Assembly (NCBI RefSeq): GCF_004791025.1
Contig: NZ_SRUO01000025.1
Span: forward strand, 1-64,000
DNA: 64,000 nucleotides
Direction: 5' to 3'
Source of the DNA: Mesorhizobium sp. M4B.F.Ca.ET.203.01.1.1
Lineage (GTDB): Bacteria > Pseudomonadota > Alphaproteobacteria > Rhizobiales > Rhizobiaceae
In this document: piece after piece, positions 28,628 to 36,591 of the stretch
Position numbering within the stretch: position 1 is the stretch's first letter
Layout of the letters: every line of letters starts with the position of its first letter
Position numbers and translations under genes: made by a program
The notes under the pieces: model-generated
The model's input: only the letters and a program-made list of their open reading frames with translations
Told to the model about the DNA's origin: nothing
The model's database searches: none

Positions 28628-28757
28628 CCTTCGGCCATGGGCATGCACGTTCCAAAGCGCGACCGACTCAAGCGCGCCACCTCAAGCCGAGGCGGTTATA
28701 GGAGACGATATGGCGCGATGTCATCTGAAACTTGGCGGTGACGGGGCGTGCCGCCGC

Positions 28758-29516
28758 TCAGTCCGGCATGAAGCCGGTTCTGAGCGCATGCGCCCATTCC
28801 GGCCGTCCCGCCTGTTCGGCCTGCCTGGCCGCGGCCTCGTGGTCGTAATCGACGGCGATGGCCTCGAAGCGGTCGGGGCGGCCCTGCTCGCCGAGTTCGA
28901 CGATGCCGTAGCGCGCATGCGGCGTGCCTTGCTCGGAAACATGCGCCGGCGGCGTGTCATCGTCATAGGCGGGGCAACCGATGCTGCCGGGGTTGAAGAT
29001 GACCGGGCCGCCGGGGATGCGGATCAACTCGGCGCGATGGCTGTGTCCGCACAGCACGATGCGGCAGGCGGGGTTGAGCGATTTCAGCCGCCGCCGGATC
29101 GCGGCCAGCGGCGCGCGCACCAGCTGGCCGTCGGTGATCGCATCGGCGAGATATTTCTCGTCATGGTCGGGGCGGGCGTGGAAGGCGACCACGCCGGGCA
29201 GGACCTCCAGCGTCAGCGGCAAGGCCAGCAGCGCCTCGCGCTGCAACCCCGTGAGCCGTTCCTGGGCGTAGCGGTCGGACGGCCACATCGTCTCGTCGGC
29301 GGGGTCCTGCGCCACGCGGCGGTCATGGTTGCCGCGCACGGTGGGCAGCTTGAGCGCCTGCAGCCGTTCCATCGTCTCGCGCGGCCAGAGCGGGCCGGAG
29401 ACGCAGTCGCCGAGATTGACGGTGATATCGGCGCCGCCGCGATGCTTGAGGTCGTCGAGCACGGCGTCCAGCGCCAGCAAATTGCCGTGGATGTCGGCGA
29501 GAACCGCAATGCGCAT
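28758..29516 (-). CDS. Calcineurin-like metallophosphoesterase
   Basis: This 252-residue protein has metallophosphoesterase motifs in order: DIHGN (I), GDCVSGP (II), GNHD (III), CGHSH and NPGSIG. They form a dinuclear metal site. It resembles the YfcE/diadenosine-tetraphosphatase-like group; the substrate is unknown. Its ATG overlaps the stop of the ArsR gene by one base (TGATG), so the two are cotranscribed and coupled. Confidence 0.87.
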   Translation of the reverse strand: MRIAVLADIHGNLLALDAVLDDLKHRGGADITVNLGDCVSGPLWPRETMERLQALKLPTVRGNHDRRVAQDPADETMWPSDRYAQERLTGLQREALLALPLTLEVLPGVVAFHARPDHDEKYLADAITDGQLVRAPLAAIRRRLKSLNPACRIVLCGHSHRAELIRIPGGPVIFNPGSIGCPAYDDDTPPAHVSEQGTPHARYGIVELGEQGRPDRFEAIAVDYDHEAAARQAEQAGRPEWAHALRTGFMPD

Positions 29517-29872
29517 CAGGCGCCGATCTCGATCTCGGCGGCGCCGACCATGGGCAGCGCCTTGTCGTCACCGGCGGCGGCAATGACACTGTCGAGCAGG
29601 CCGGGGAAGCGGCGGTCGAGGTCGTCGCGGCGCAGCGTGATCATGCGGTTGGTGCCGACCGCTTCGGTGCGGGTGACGCCGGCCTCGCGCAGCTTGGCCA
29701 GGTGATAGCTGAGGTTGGTCTTGGAGCCGAGATCGAGGAACTTGCTGCAGTTCATCGGCACGCCTTCCTTGCTCGCCAGGAAGCGTACGATGGCAAGCCT
29801 GGTCGGGTCGCCGAGCACGGCGAGCACGATCGGCAGGCTGATCTGGTCAGCATTGGGGTGAGGCAAGGTCAT
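29516..29872 (-). CDS. ArsR-family winged-helix regulator
   Basis: This 118-residue regulator has an ArsR-type winged helix (VLGDPTRLAIVRFLASKEGVP, then KTNLSYHLAKLREAGVTRTEA). No clear metal-binding cysteine pair (CxC) is present, so it is probably not an arsenic sensor. It is the first gene of a two-gene unit with the phosphoesterase and is divergent from the MFS gene at 30069, which it may control across the 196-base gap. Confidence 0.85.
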   Translation of the reverse strand: MTLPHPNADQISLPIVLAVLGDPTRLAIVRFLASKEGVPMNCSKFLDLGSKTNLSYHLAKLREAGVTRTEAVGTNRMITLRRDDLDRRFPGLLDSVIAAAGDDKALPMVGAAEIEIGA

Positions 29873-30068
29873 CCCCGGGAATTAAGCACAATCCGGGCCG
29901 ATTTCAACGCGTCTCCTTCTGCGGCGGGGGCAAACGATCCGTTGATCGCGGGCTCTGTCCTGACACAGGGCTGTCAGCAGGGTTCAGCTATTTTCCCTTG
30001 GCTTCATTGACACCATGCCCTGCCATGTCCAATTGTTCAATAACTTTTGAACTAAAGGACACTCCCCC

Positions 30069-31247
30069 ATGGACAAGCGGATCTTCTGGCTTGCGCTCGG
30101 ATCGTTCGCGATCTCGACCGAAGGCTTCGTCATCTCCAGCCTTCTGCCCGACATCGCAGCCGATGCCGGCATCTCGATTCCGCTCGCCGGGTCGCTGATC
30201 ACCGCTTTCGCGCTCGCCTATGCGTTCGGCACGCCGATCCTGGCCACGCTGACCGGCGAATGGGACCGTCGCCGCGTCATCCTGTGGACGCTGGTGTTCT
30301 TCGTGCTCGGCAACATCGTTGCGGCGCTGAGCTCGTCCTTCGAACTGCTGCTGATCGCACGCATCATCATGGCGCTGTCGTCCGGCCTGTTCGCCGCGAC
30401 CGCGCAAGGCACGGCCGTGGCGCTGGTCGACGACCATCACCGGGCACGCGCCATCGCCGTCGTCGTCGGAGGCACCACGGTGGCGGTTGCCGTCGGCGCG
30501 CCGCTCGGCGCGCTTGTCGCGGCCGTCGCCGGCTGGCGCGGCACCTTCTTCGCCATTGCCGGGCTCGGCGCGCTGGCCGGCGCGATCCTGTGGTGGCGGC
30601 TGCCGCGCGGCATCATCGGCACCAGGCTCCCGCTCAAGGCGCGGCTGGCGGCGGCGCTTCGGCCCGGCGTGATGCCGATCCTTTTGACCACCGCCCTGGC
30701 GCTGGTCGGCGCGTTTACCGTCTTCAGCTTCATCGCGCCGCTGGCCATCCAGAGCGGCGGCTTGAGCCCGCTGGCGCTGCCCGGCATGCTGCTCGCCTTC
30801 GGCGCCGGCGCCGTCATCGGCAACATCGCCGGCGGGCAGGCCGCCGACCGCTTCGGCGCGACTCGCACCGTCGCCTGGTCGCTGGCGCTGAGCGCTGCCA
30901 TGCTGGTCACCTTCTCCCTGATCCCGACCTTGCTGCCGCAGCATATCGCCGGGCCGGCGCTGATGGCGATGATGGTGCCGTGGGGCATCGTCGGCTGGGC
31001 CTTCCCTCCGGCGCAGGCGAGCCGCATCATCAAGCTCGCCCCGGACGCCGCCCCGATCGTGCTCTCGCTCAACGCCTCGGCGCTCTATCTCGGCGTGGCG
31101 CTGGGCGCGGTTGTCGGGGGCGCGGTGCTGCGCTTCGGCGTGCCGGCCGATCTCGGGCTGGTCGCGGCGGTGTTTCCGATCGTGGGCCTGGGTATCGTGC
31201 TGGCCGGTCGGGCATTGGCCCGCCCGGTCGCAATGCCGGCCGAGTAG
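30069..31247 (+). CDS. MFS transporter, drug:H+ antiporter-1 type
   Basis: This 392-residue protein has 12 predicted membrane segments. The N-terminal FWLALGSFAISTEGFVISSLLPD is the DHA1 sugar/drug-efflux signature, and the loop 2-3 motif appears as LTGEWDRRRVILWTL. It is probably an efflux pump for drugs or sugars; the substrate is unknown. It is divergent from the ArsR gene. A type C palindrome follows its stop. Confidence 0.86.
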   Translation: MDKRIFWLALGSFAISTEGFVISSLLPDIAADAGISIPLAGSLITAFALAYAFGTPILATLTGEWDRRRVILWTLVFFVLGNIVAALSSSFELLLIARIIMALSSGLFAATAQGTAVALVDDHHRARAIAVVVGGTTVAVAVGAPLGALVAAVAGWRGTFFAIAGLGALAGAILWWRLPRGIIGTRLPLKARLAAALRPGVMPILLTTALALVGAFTVFSFIAPLAIQSGGLSPLALPGMLLAFGAGAVIGNIAGGQAADRFGATRTVAWSLALSAAMLVTFSLIPTLLPQHIAGPALMAMMVPWGIVGWAFPPAQASRIIKLAPDAAPIVLSLNASALYLGVALGAVVGGAVLRFGVPADLGLVAAVFPIVGLGIVLAGRALARPVAMPAE

Positions 31248-31262
31248 CCGCTGCAAAGCTGG

Positions 31263-31361
31263 AGCATGATCCCGGAAAGTGGGAACCGGTTTTCGGAAAA
31301 GATCATGGTCCAACAAAGAATTAGATCAGGACGACGATTCAACGAAACGTCATCCTGATCT
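31263..31361. repeat. Type C intergenic palindrome (AGCATGATCC...GATCATG) with a second dyad
   Basis: AGCATGATCCCGGAAAGTGG at 31263-31282 pairs with the reverse-complementary part ending GATCATG (31301-31307). An adjoining dyad AGATCAGGA (31323-31331) / TCCTGATCT (31353-31361) completes a composite element that recurs across Mesorhizobium genomes. It lies between the MFS and MarR genes, which converge here. Confidence 0.78.
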
Positions 31362-31379
31362 GGATTGGCGGCCGCTTCT

Positions 31380-31844
31380 TCAGAGCGAAGGAGCGGCCGC
31401 CGGCATTTCCAGATCGAGATCAGCCACCGCGTCCAGAGCCGCGCGCAGCTTCGCCGCCTGCTCGGCGCCGACCTTGTCCTCGAACTGCTGCTGCGCAGCG
31501 CTCCACAGCTTGATCGCCTCGCCAAGCTTGACGTTGCCCTGCGGCGTCAGCCGCACGCGCTTGACGCGGCGGTCGTCCTTGTCGGCAAAGGTCTCGACAT
31601 AGCCGTCGCGGATCAGCGGCTTCAGCGTGTGCCCGAGGGCCGAGAGGTCCATGATCAGCGCCTCGGCGATGGTGCCCATTGCCGGCTCGCTGCTGACATG
31701 GATCTGAAAGAGCAGGCCGAACTGCGTGCCCTTCAGGCCCGATGGTGCCAGCGCGTCATCATAGAAGCGGCCGAGGCTCCGCGCGGCGCGCCGCAGCGTG
31801 GCGTTGTTGCAGCGGCTGAATCCTGGCTTGTGGGATTCGGTCAT
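31380..31844 (-). CDS. MarR-family transcriptional regulator
   Basis: This 154-residue winged-helix regulator has the MarR core GTQFGLLFQIHVSSEPAMGT, then MDLSALGHTLKPLIRDGYV and DRRVKRVRLTPQG (wing with the conserved DxR). The ATG at 31844 has AAGGAG just upstream. It is divergent from the SDR gene at 32037. The two AGTGGCATAT sites between them (31918-31958) are its probable operators, giving repression of the SDR gene and of itself. Confidence 0.88.
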   Translation of the reverse strand: MTESHKPGFSRCNNATLRRAARSLGRFYDDALAPSGLKGTQFGLLFQIHVSSEPAMGTIAEALIMDLSALGHTLKPLIRDGYVETFADKDDRRVKRVRLTPQGNVKLGEAIKLWSAAQQQFEDKVGAEQAAKLRAALDAVADLDLEMPAAAPSL

Positions 31845-31907
31845 GTTCGCTCCTTGGCGGCGAAAAGCTGCGCCGGCCTGCCGCAAAAATAGTTTTTGCC
31901 GCCGCCG

Positions 31908-31936
31908 TTGACAAGATAGTGGCATATACCTATTTC
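31908..31936 (+). promoter_or_regulatory. Putative promoter of the SDR gene
   Basis: TTGACA (31908-31913), a 17-base spacer and TATTTC (31931-31936) form a good sigma-70 promoter facing the SDR gene. The first MarR-type site lies inside the spacer, so bound repressor would block RNA polymerase. Confidence 0.55.
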
Positions 31937-31958
31937 GGCAAAAGTGGCATATGCCACT
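31918..31958. promoter_or_regulatory. MarR-type operators (two sites)
   Basis: AGTGGCATATGCCACT (31943-31958) is a perfect 16-bp palindrome. A second site, AGTGGCATATACCTAT (31918-31933), keeps the first half and degenerates in the other. The sites are 25 bases apart and lie over the SDR promoter in the MarR/SDR intergenic region. Confidence 0.68.
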
Positions 31959-32036
31959 AATTGAAATCGGAGGTTATCGGCGGGTGACATGGTCATCATC
32001 GCCGAACCCGAGCGAAGCGAACAAAGGAACGGGACA

Positions 32037-32831
32037 ATGAGCACGAAGGACAACAAGGGCACGGCCGTCATCACCGGGGCTTCCTCGGGCATCGGCGCGG
32101 TCTATGCCGACCGGCTGGCCGGGCAGGGCTACGACCTGGTGCTGGTGGCGCGGCGCGCCGACCGGCTGCAGGAGGTGGCGGACAGGCTGGCTTATGCCTA
32201 TGGCCGCAAGGTCAAGACGATTGTCGCCGATCTAGCCGACGACAGCGACCTGCGCCGGGTCGAGCAGGCGATCGCGACGGACGAGAGCGTGACGCTGCTG
32301 ATCAACAATGCCGGCATGGGCGGCATCGAGACGGTCGCCGACGCCGATGCCGACGCGGCCGAGAGCATGATCAAGGTCAATGTCGTTGCCTTGACGCGCT
32401 TGACCCGCGCGGCGCTGCCGGGGCTGCTGGCGCGCAACCACGGCGCCATCGTCAACATCGCCTCGGTGGTCGCCTACGGCATCGCGGTCGGCGGCATCTA
32501 CAGCGGCACCAAGGCCTATGTCGTCAACTTCACCGAAGCGCTGCAGAAGGAGGTCGCCGGCACCGCGGTGAGGGCGCAGGTCGTGCTGCCCGGACCGATC
32601 CGCACCGAGTTCTGGGACGCCTCCGGGATCAGCCTCGACAGGATCAACCAGGACTGGGTGATGAGCGCCGACGACCTGGTCGACGCCGCCCTTGCCGGCC
32701 TTGCCCAGGGCGAGACCGTCACCGCGCCCGGACTTGCCGATCCGGCCGGTCTGGACACCTATCTCGGCGCGCGGGACCAGTTCTACGGCAGCCTGTTCGC
32801 CGGCAAGCCGGCGGCGCGCTACGCGGTCTAA
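32037..32831 (+). CDS. Short-chain dehydrogenase/reductase
   Basis: This 264-residue classical SDR has the cofactor motif TGASSGIG, NNAGMGG, the catalytic Ser in NIASVVAYG and YSGTKAY (YxxxK). An Arg-rich segment after the first strand (LVARRADRLQE) suggests NADP(H). The substrate is unknown. The ATG at 32037 is the family-typical start; the frame is open 16 codons upstream. It is probably controlled by the divergent MarR protein. Confidence 0.88.
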   Translation: MSTKDNKGTAVITGASSGIGAVYADRLAGQGYDLVLVARRADRLQEVADRLAYAYGRKVKTIVADLADDSDLRRVEQAIATDESVTLLINNAGMGGIETVADADADAAESMIKVNVVALTRLTRAALPGLLARNHGAIVNIASVVAYGIAVGGIYSGTKAYVVNFTEALQKEVAGTAVRAQVVLPGPIRTEFWDASGISLDRINQDWVMSADDLVDAALAGLAQGETVTAPGLADPAGLDTYLGARDQFYGSLFAGKPAARYAV

Positions 32832-32871
32832 GTCCCAGTCGTCTGGCGGCCAGCCTGAGTGTCTGTTCTCC

Positions 32872-32914
32872 CCAATTCCGGACGGAAACCGCTGCGCAAG
32901 TTCCTGGAATTGCT
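32872..32914. repeat. Type A intergenic palindrome, copy 2
   Basis: CCAATTCCGGACGGAAACCG begins the unit and TTCCTGGAATTG ends it. It sits between the convergent SDR and LysE genes and touches the LysE stop codon, so it may act as their shared 3' hairpin. Confidence 0.78.
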
Positions 32915-33513
32915 TAGACTGGCCGCCACATCTGCAGGATCGAGGCGGCCAGCAGCAGGCCAAGCACGATGTTGAGGGCGCGCCATTGCCGCTCGGTCTT
33001 GAGCAGCCGGGCGAGCAGCGCGCCGGCCACGCACCACAGCGACAGCGAGAACGCCGCGGCAAGGCCGAACACCGCGCCGAGCAGCAGCGCGAGCCGCAAG
33101 GGTCCGTCGGCAAGCGCTGCGAAGGATGCCGCGGCGCCCAGCCCCATCGCCCAGCCCTTGGGGTTCATCCACTGAATGCCGGCGCCACCGAAAAAGCTGT
33201 TCGGCCTGGCCATGGACACGTCGAGATTGGGCGGGCCGCTGCGGCCGATCTTGACTGCCAGCCAGATCAGATAGAGCGAACCCGCGATCTTCATCGCCAG
33301 CTGCAAGGACGGCACGGCGGCGAGCAGCCCGGCAAGCCCGGCGGCACCAGCCGCCGCCACCGTGGCCAGGCCGGCGGCGCTGCCGGCCATCAGCGGCACG
33401 GAGCGGCGAAAGCCGAACTGCGCGCCGGAGGCCGTCGACAGGGTCGTGGCGATGCCGGGCGTCGAGGTGGAGATGAGCGCGAACAGCACGAGGGGAAGGA
33501 GGGTTTCGGGCAT
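32914..33513 (-). CDS. LysE/RhtB family amino-acid exporter
   Basis: This 199-residue protein has about six hydrophobic segments. The LysE/RhtB features are LISTSTPGIATTLSTA near the N-terminus (in place of the GPxxL-type motif) and IQWMNPKGWAMGLG in the middle. The substrate is unknown. The ATG at 33513 is preferred over one nine codons upstream. It is divergent from a LysR gene at 33610 with a 96-base intergenic region containing a dyad, so it is probably that regulator's target. Confidence 0.85.
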   Translation of the reverse strand: MPETLLPLVLFALISTSTPGIATTLSTASGAQFGFRRSVPLMAGSAAGLATVAAAGAAGLAGLLAAVPSLQLAMKIAGSLYLIWLAVKIGRSGPPNLDVSMARPNSFFGGAGIQWMNPKGWAMGLGAAASFAALADGPLRLALLLGAVFGLAAAFSLSLWCVAGALLARLLKTERQWRALNIVLGLLLAASILQMWRPV

Positions 33514-33565
33514 GCAGGCTCCTTGCGCGGGAACCGACATGCTAAGGTTTGCCAGATATCAGTAA

Positions 33566-33590
33566 ATGCAATGTTTGATATGGTTTGCAT
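33566..33590. promoter_or_regulatory. Candidate LysR-type operator between lysE and lysR genes
   Basis: ATGCAA (33566-33571) and TTGCAT (33585-33590) form a 6-bp dyad across 13 bases in the AT-rich gap between the divergent genes. This is the usual place for a LysR site controlling both. Function is inferred. Confidence 0.4.
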
Positions 33591-33609
33591 TAGCATCTAT
33601 AATGCAAAA

Positions 33610-34479
33610 ATGATCCGCAATCTCGACACCGCCTTGATCCGAACCTTCGTCACCGTCGCCGACAGGGCCAGCATGACGGCGGCGGCCAATGCGCTCAATC
33701 TGACGCAAGGCGCCGTCAGTCAGCAAATCAAGCGGCTGGAGGACGTTCTTGGCTGCAGCCTGTTCGAGCGTGACCGGCGCGGCCTGCGGCTGACCCGCGC
33801 CGGCGAGCGGCTGTTCGGCAAGGGCAAGCGCCTGCTCGCGCTCAACGACGAGATCTGGACCGAGATGGCCGGCAGCGCGGTTGCGGGGAAGGTGCGCCTC
33901 GGCGTGCCTTACGACCTTGTCGGCACGTTGCTTGCGCCGGTGCTGAAAGCCTACGCCGAAGCCCATCCGCAGGTTGAGATTTCGCTGGTTTGCGCTTCCT
34001 CGCCGGAGCTTGCGGCGGCGCTTGCGGCCGGAACGATCGATCTCGCCATCATCGAGGAACGAGCCGGCCCCACCGCCGGCGAATGCCTGCTCGTCGACCG
34101 ACTGGTCTGGGTCGGAGCGAGAGGCGGCTCGGCACGCCTGAAGCGCCCGCTGCCGGTGTCGATGGTGGCCGACACCTGCGCGTTTCGTCCGTCAGTGCTC
34201 GCTGCCCTCGGCGCGCATGGGCTCGACTGGCGCACTGTGTTCGAGAACGGCAACATCGATGCCACGACCGCTACGGTCCGTTCCGACCTTGCCGTCACCA
34301 CCTGGCTGGCATCGACCGTGCCCGCCGATCTCGACATCCTGTCGTCCGGTCCGGACCTTCCGGCGTTGCCGAGTTTCGCCATCAACCTGCATCTGCCGAA
34401 GCATGGCATCGAGCCCGCTGCGCGAGAGTTTGCGCGACACATCCGCGATGGGCTCGTGCGGCGGCCGGTGGCCGCTTGA
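33610..34479 (+). CDS. LysR-family transcriptional regulator
   Basis: This 289-residue LTTR has the HTH LIRTFVTVADRASMTAAANA, then LTQGAVSQQIKRLEDVLG, and a typical effector domain. It probably activates the divergent LysE exporter gene in response to the exported compound, the classic LysG/ArgP logic. The ATG at 33610 (MIRNLDTALIRTF) is favoured over the open upstream extension. The inducer is unknown. Confidence 0.88.
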   Translation: MIRNLDTALIRTFVTVADRASMTAAANALNLTQGAVSQQIKRLEDVLGCSLFERDRRGLRLTRAGERLFGKGKRLLALNDEIWTEMAGSAVAGKVRLGVPYDLVGTLLAPVLKAYAEAHPQVEISLVCASSPELAAALAAGTIDLAIIEERAGPTAGECLLVDRLVWVGARGGSARLKRPLPVSMVADTCAFRPSVLAALGAHGLDWRTVFENGNIDATTATVRSDLAVTTWLASTVPADLDILSSGPDLPALPSFAINLHLPKHGIEPAAREFARHIRDGLVRRPVAA

Positions 34480-34499
34480 GCTCGAGCAGAACTTGGGTT

Positions 34500-34710
34500 C
34501 CTCTCCCCCGTCGATCGGGGGAGAGGTGTCGAGCGAAGCTCGACGGAGTGGGGGTCGACCTGGGCTCGGGCGTTGTTACTTCAAGCCGGCGCCTCGCCCT
34601 TATTGAGGCGCCGCCGCGAGTTGTCAGCGAGGGTGTATTTGAGGAGCGTCTTCCCCCACTCCGTCGCTGCTCCGCAGCGCCACCTCTCCCCCCTCCGGAG
34701 GGAGAGGAAA
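34500..34710. repeat. CTCTCCCCC-type repeat in inverted pair
   Basis: A unit at 34500-34556 (CTCTCCCCCGTCGATCGGGG, then GACGGAGTGGGGG) is answered in inverted orientation at 34650-34710 (CCCCCACTCCGTC, then CTCTCCCCCCTCCGGAGGG). Both ends are themselves palindromic. The pair fills the 250-base gap after the LysR gene; no gene is seen there. Confidence 0.75.
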
Positions 34711-34729
34711 GGTGCCAATGCCCGCCCCG

Positions 34730-35380
34730 CTACTTCCAGTTCCTGCGCCGCTCGAGCTCGGCATCCGACGGCTTGTCCTGAGCAAAGGAGCCAGTGCGGA
34801 TCTCGCCGCCGCGCTCATACGTCGCCATGATGACGCCGGTGGTGGTGGCCTGTGACTTGACGAGCTTGAAGGCGGCCGGCATCGCATTGTCACCGAACAG
34901 CCGCTTGCCCTTGCCCAGCAGCAGCGGGAAGGTCATCAGCTTGATCTCATCGATCAGCCCGTTGGCGAGCAGCGTCTGGATCAGGTTGCCCGATCCCTGG
35001 ATGAGCAGGTCGGGTCCGTCTTCCTGCTTGAGCTGCCTGAGCCTTGCGACCACATCGGACCCAAGCGGCTCGGTGTTTTCCCAGGTCAGCGAATCCGGGC
35101 GGTGCGTCGCCACATATTTGGTCGCAGGGTTGAAGGCATCTGCGATCTGATCCTTCTGGTACGGCCAATAGGCGGCGAAGATGTCGTAGGTTCGGCGGCC
35201 GAGCAGCAGGGCGAAGGGTTTGGAAAACAGTTCCTCCATGGCCACGCCCGCCACCTCGTCGAAATAGTGGAACGTCCAGCCGCCGAACTTGAAGCCGCCA
35301 ACCGGATCCTCTTCCGGACCGCCGGGCGCCTGCATGACGCCGTCGAGGCTGACGAATGTGGCAGCGATGATCTTCCTCAT
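34730..35380 (-). CDS. Dihydrofolate reductase / RibD C-terminal family protein
   Basis: This 216-residue protein has the RibD_C/DHFR-like fold signature: MRKIIAATFVSLDGVMQAPG at the start, LLLGRRTYDIFAAYWP in the middle, and IQGSGNLIQTLLANGLIDE. It is an NADPH-binding reductase-like protein, commonly annotated as a dihydrofolate reductase family protein; it is probably not the housekeeping FolA. The ATG at 35380 has GGGAGAG upstream. The substrate is unknown. Confidence 0.88.
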   Translation of the reverse strand: MRKIIAATFVSLDGVMQAPGGPEEDPVGGFKFGGWTFHYFDEVAGVAMEELFSKPFALLLGRRTYDIFAAYWPYQKDQIADAFNPATKYVATHRPDSLTWENTEPLGSDVVARLRQLKQEDGPDLLIQGSGNLIQTLLANGLIDEIKLMTFPLLLGKGKRLFGDNAMPAAFKLVKSQATTTGVIMATYERGGEIRTGSFAQDKPSDAELERRRNWK

Positions 35381-35483
35381 TGGAACTCTCCCTTTTCGTG
35401 ATCCGCGCCATCGGGCCGGATCTTGGCCAAGAGCGGCTCGGCGTTTCATGGAATCGCTGATCTGCTCTAAGTATTTGTTTTGA

Positions 35484-35529
35484 CGCAATTCCGGACGGAA
35501 AACCGCTGCGCACTTTTCCTGGAATTGCT
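35484..35529. repeat. Type A intergenic palindrome, copy 3
   Basis: CGCAATTCCGGACGGAAAAC starts the unit and CACTTTTCCTGGAATTGC ends it. It is the cleanest copy in the window and abuts the stop codon of the methyltransferase gene on the minus strand. Confidence 0.82.
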
Positions 35530-36429
35530 CTAAGGACGCCTGGACGGGCGTCGGCCCGACAGCGGCCGCAAAAGATTCTGCCGCTCAGCGCGCTCATCCC
35601 CGCTGCCGTCGACGCCTCGCGACGAAAACCAGACGTCGCCGATGATGGCAGTGGCGGTGCGGTCCGGCGCCTTGTCGCTGATCAGCCAGATCGAGCGGCT
35701 GCGCGCCGCCTTTTCGCGATCGGGGATTTTCGCCAAGGGGTCCGTGGTCGATGCGCCGACGCAAGGGATGAACCACGAGCCCATGAACGGGCGGCAGGCA
35801 AAGCCGGATTCCGTGCTGGTCACCAGCACGGCCAGCGCGACGCGTTCGGCAGGGCGCCATGGGAAGACCATGCGGCCGCCCGGCTTCAGCGCCTTCAGCC
35901 AGGCGGCCGGAGGCGCTGCCACGCCGGCATTGACATAGACGATGTCGGACGGCGGCAGTGGGCTCGCTACGGCATTGCCGTGGATGACCGTCACGTTGCC
36001 AAAGGCGGCGAGGTTCTCCTCGGCCCGGGCGGCAAGTGCTGCGTCAAGCTCGAAGGCGATGACCGCGCCGGGCGCGACCAGCTTCGCCAGCAGCGCGGTG
36101 TAATAGCCGGTGCCGGCGCCGATATGGGTGACGACCTCCCCTGGCTTGGGCGCGACCTTGCCGATCCACATGGCGTGCAGGATGGGCTCGCCATTGTTGA
36201 TGCCCTTGTCGGCATCGAGCGCCACCAGCACGTTCTGGTAGATGTGGGAGGGATCTGCGGTCGGCGTCTCGACCCTGCCGTCACCGGCGACGACGGTCCA
36301 CGGCCCCGGCCCGAGAAAGGCCTCGCGCGGCACCGTGGCGAAGGCCTCCTCGAGGCGCGGATCGGCCGAGCCGGCATGGGCGGCCATCAGTCGGGCGTAG
36401 AATTGGCGGGCCTCGGCGGTTCCGGTCAT
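35530..36429 (-). CDS. Protein-L-isoaspartate O-methyltransferase-like SAM methyltransferase
   Basis: This 299-residue protein has the SAM motif I HIGAGTGYYTALLAKL, motif II-like VIHGNAVASPLP and GGRMVFPW, in the PCMT order. N-terminal features (VPREAFLGPGPW, then GINNGEPILHAMW) correspond to the Pcm substrate-side region. It is longer than classical Pcm (about 210 residues), with an extra C-terminal domain of unknown role. It may methylate isoaspartyl residues or another carboxylate. Confidence 0.82.
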   Translation of the reverse strand: MTGTAEARQFYARLMAAHAGSADPRLEEAFATVPREAFLGPGPWTVVAGDGRVETPTADPSHIYQNVLVALDADKGINNGEPILHAMWIGKVAPKPGEVVTHIGAGTGYYTALLAKLVAPGAVIAFELDAALAARAEENLAAFGNVTVIHGNAVASPLPPSDIVYVNAGVAAPPAAWLKALKPGGRMVFPWRPAERVALAVLVTSTESGFACRPFMGSWFIPCVGASTTDPLAKIPDREKAARSRSIWLISDKAPDRTATAIIGDVWFSSRGVDGSGDERAERQNLLRPLSGRRPSRRP

Positions 36430-36537
36430 GGTGGCTTGAGAAGATAGCGCGGCCCGCGGATTTGTCGCGGTGGCGCGGGTCCCCGGGCGTGCCGCGCCTG
36501 GAGGAATTCAGGCGGCACGCCTCAAGTCGCTTGCTTT

Positions 36538-36588
36538 CATGCATGTCGTCGTCCCAAACCGCAGCGCACTCTTGGGCGACGTGCATTG
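36538..36588. repeat. Type B intergenic palindrome, copy 1
   Basis: TGCATGTCGTCGTCCCAAA starts one arm and CTTGGGCGACGTGCA closes the other, around CCGCAGCGCACT. The centre is like that of the type A palindromes although the arms differ. It lies just after the mntH stop. Confidence 0.72.
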
Positions 36589-36591
36589 TTC

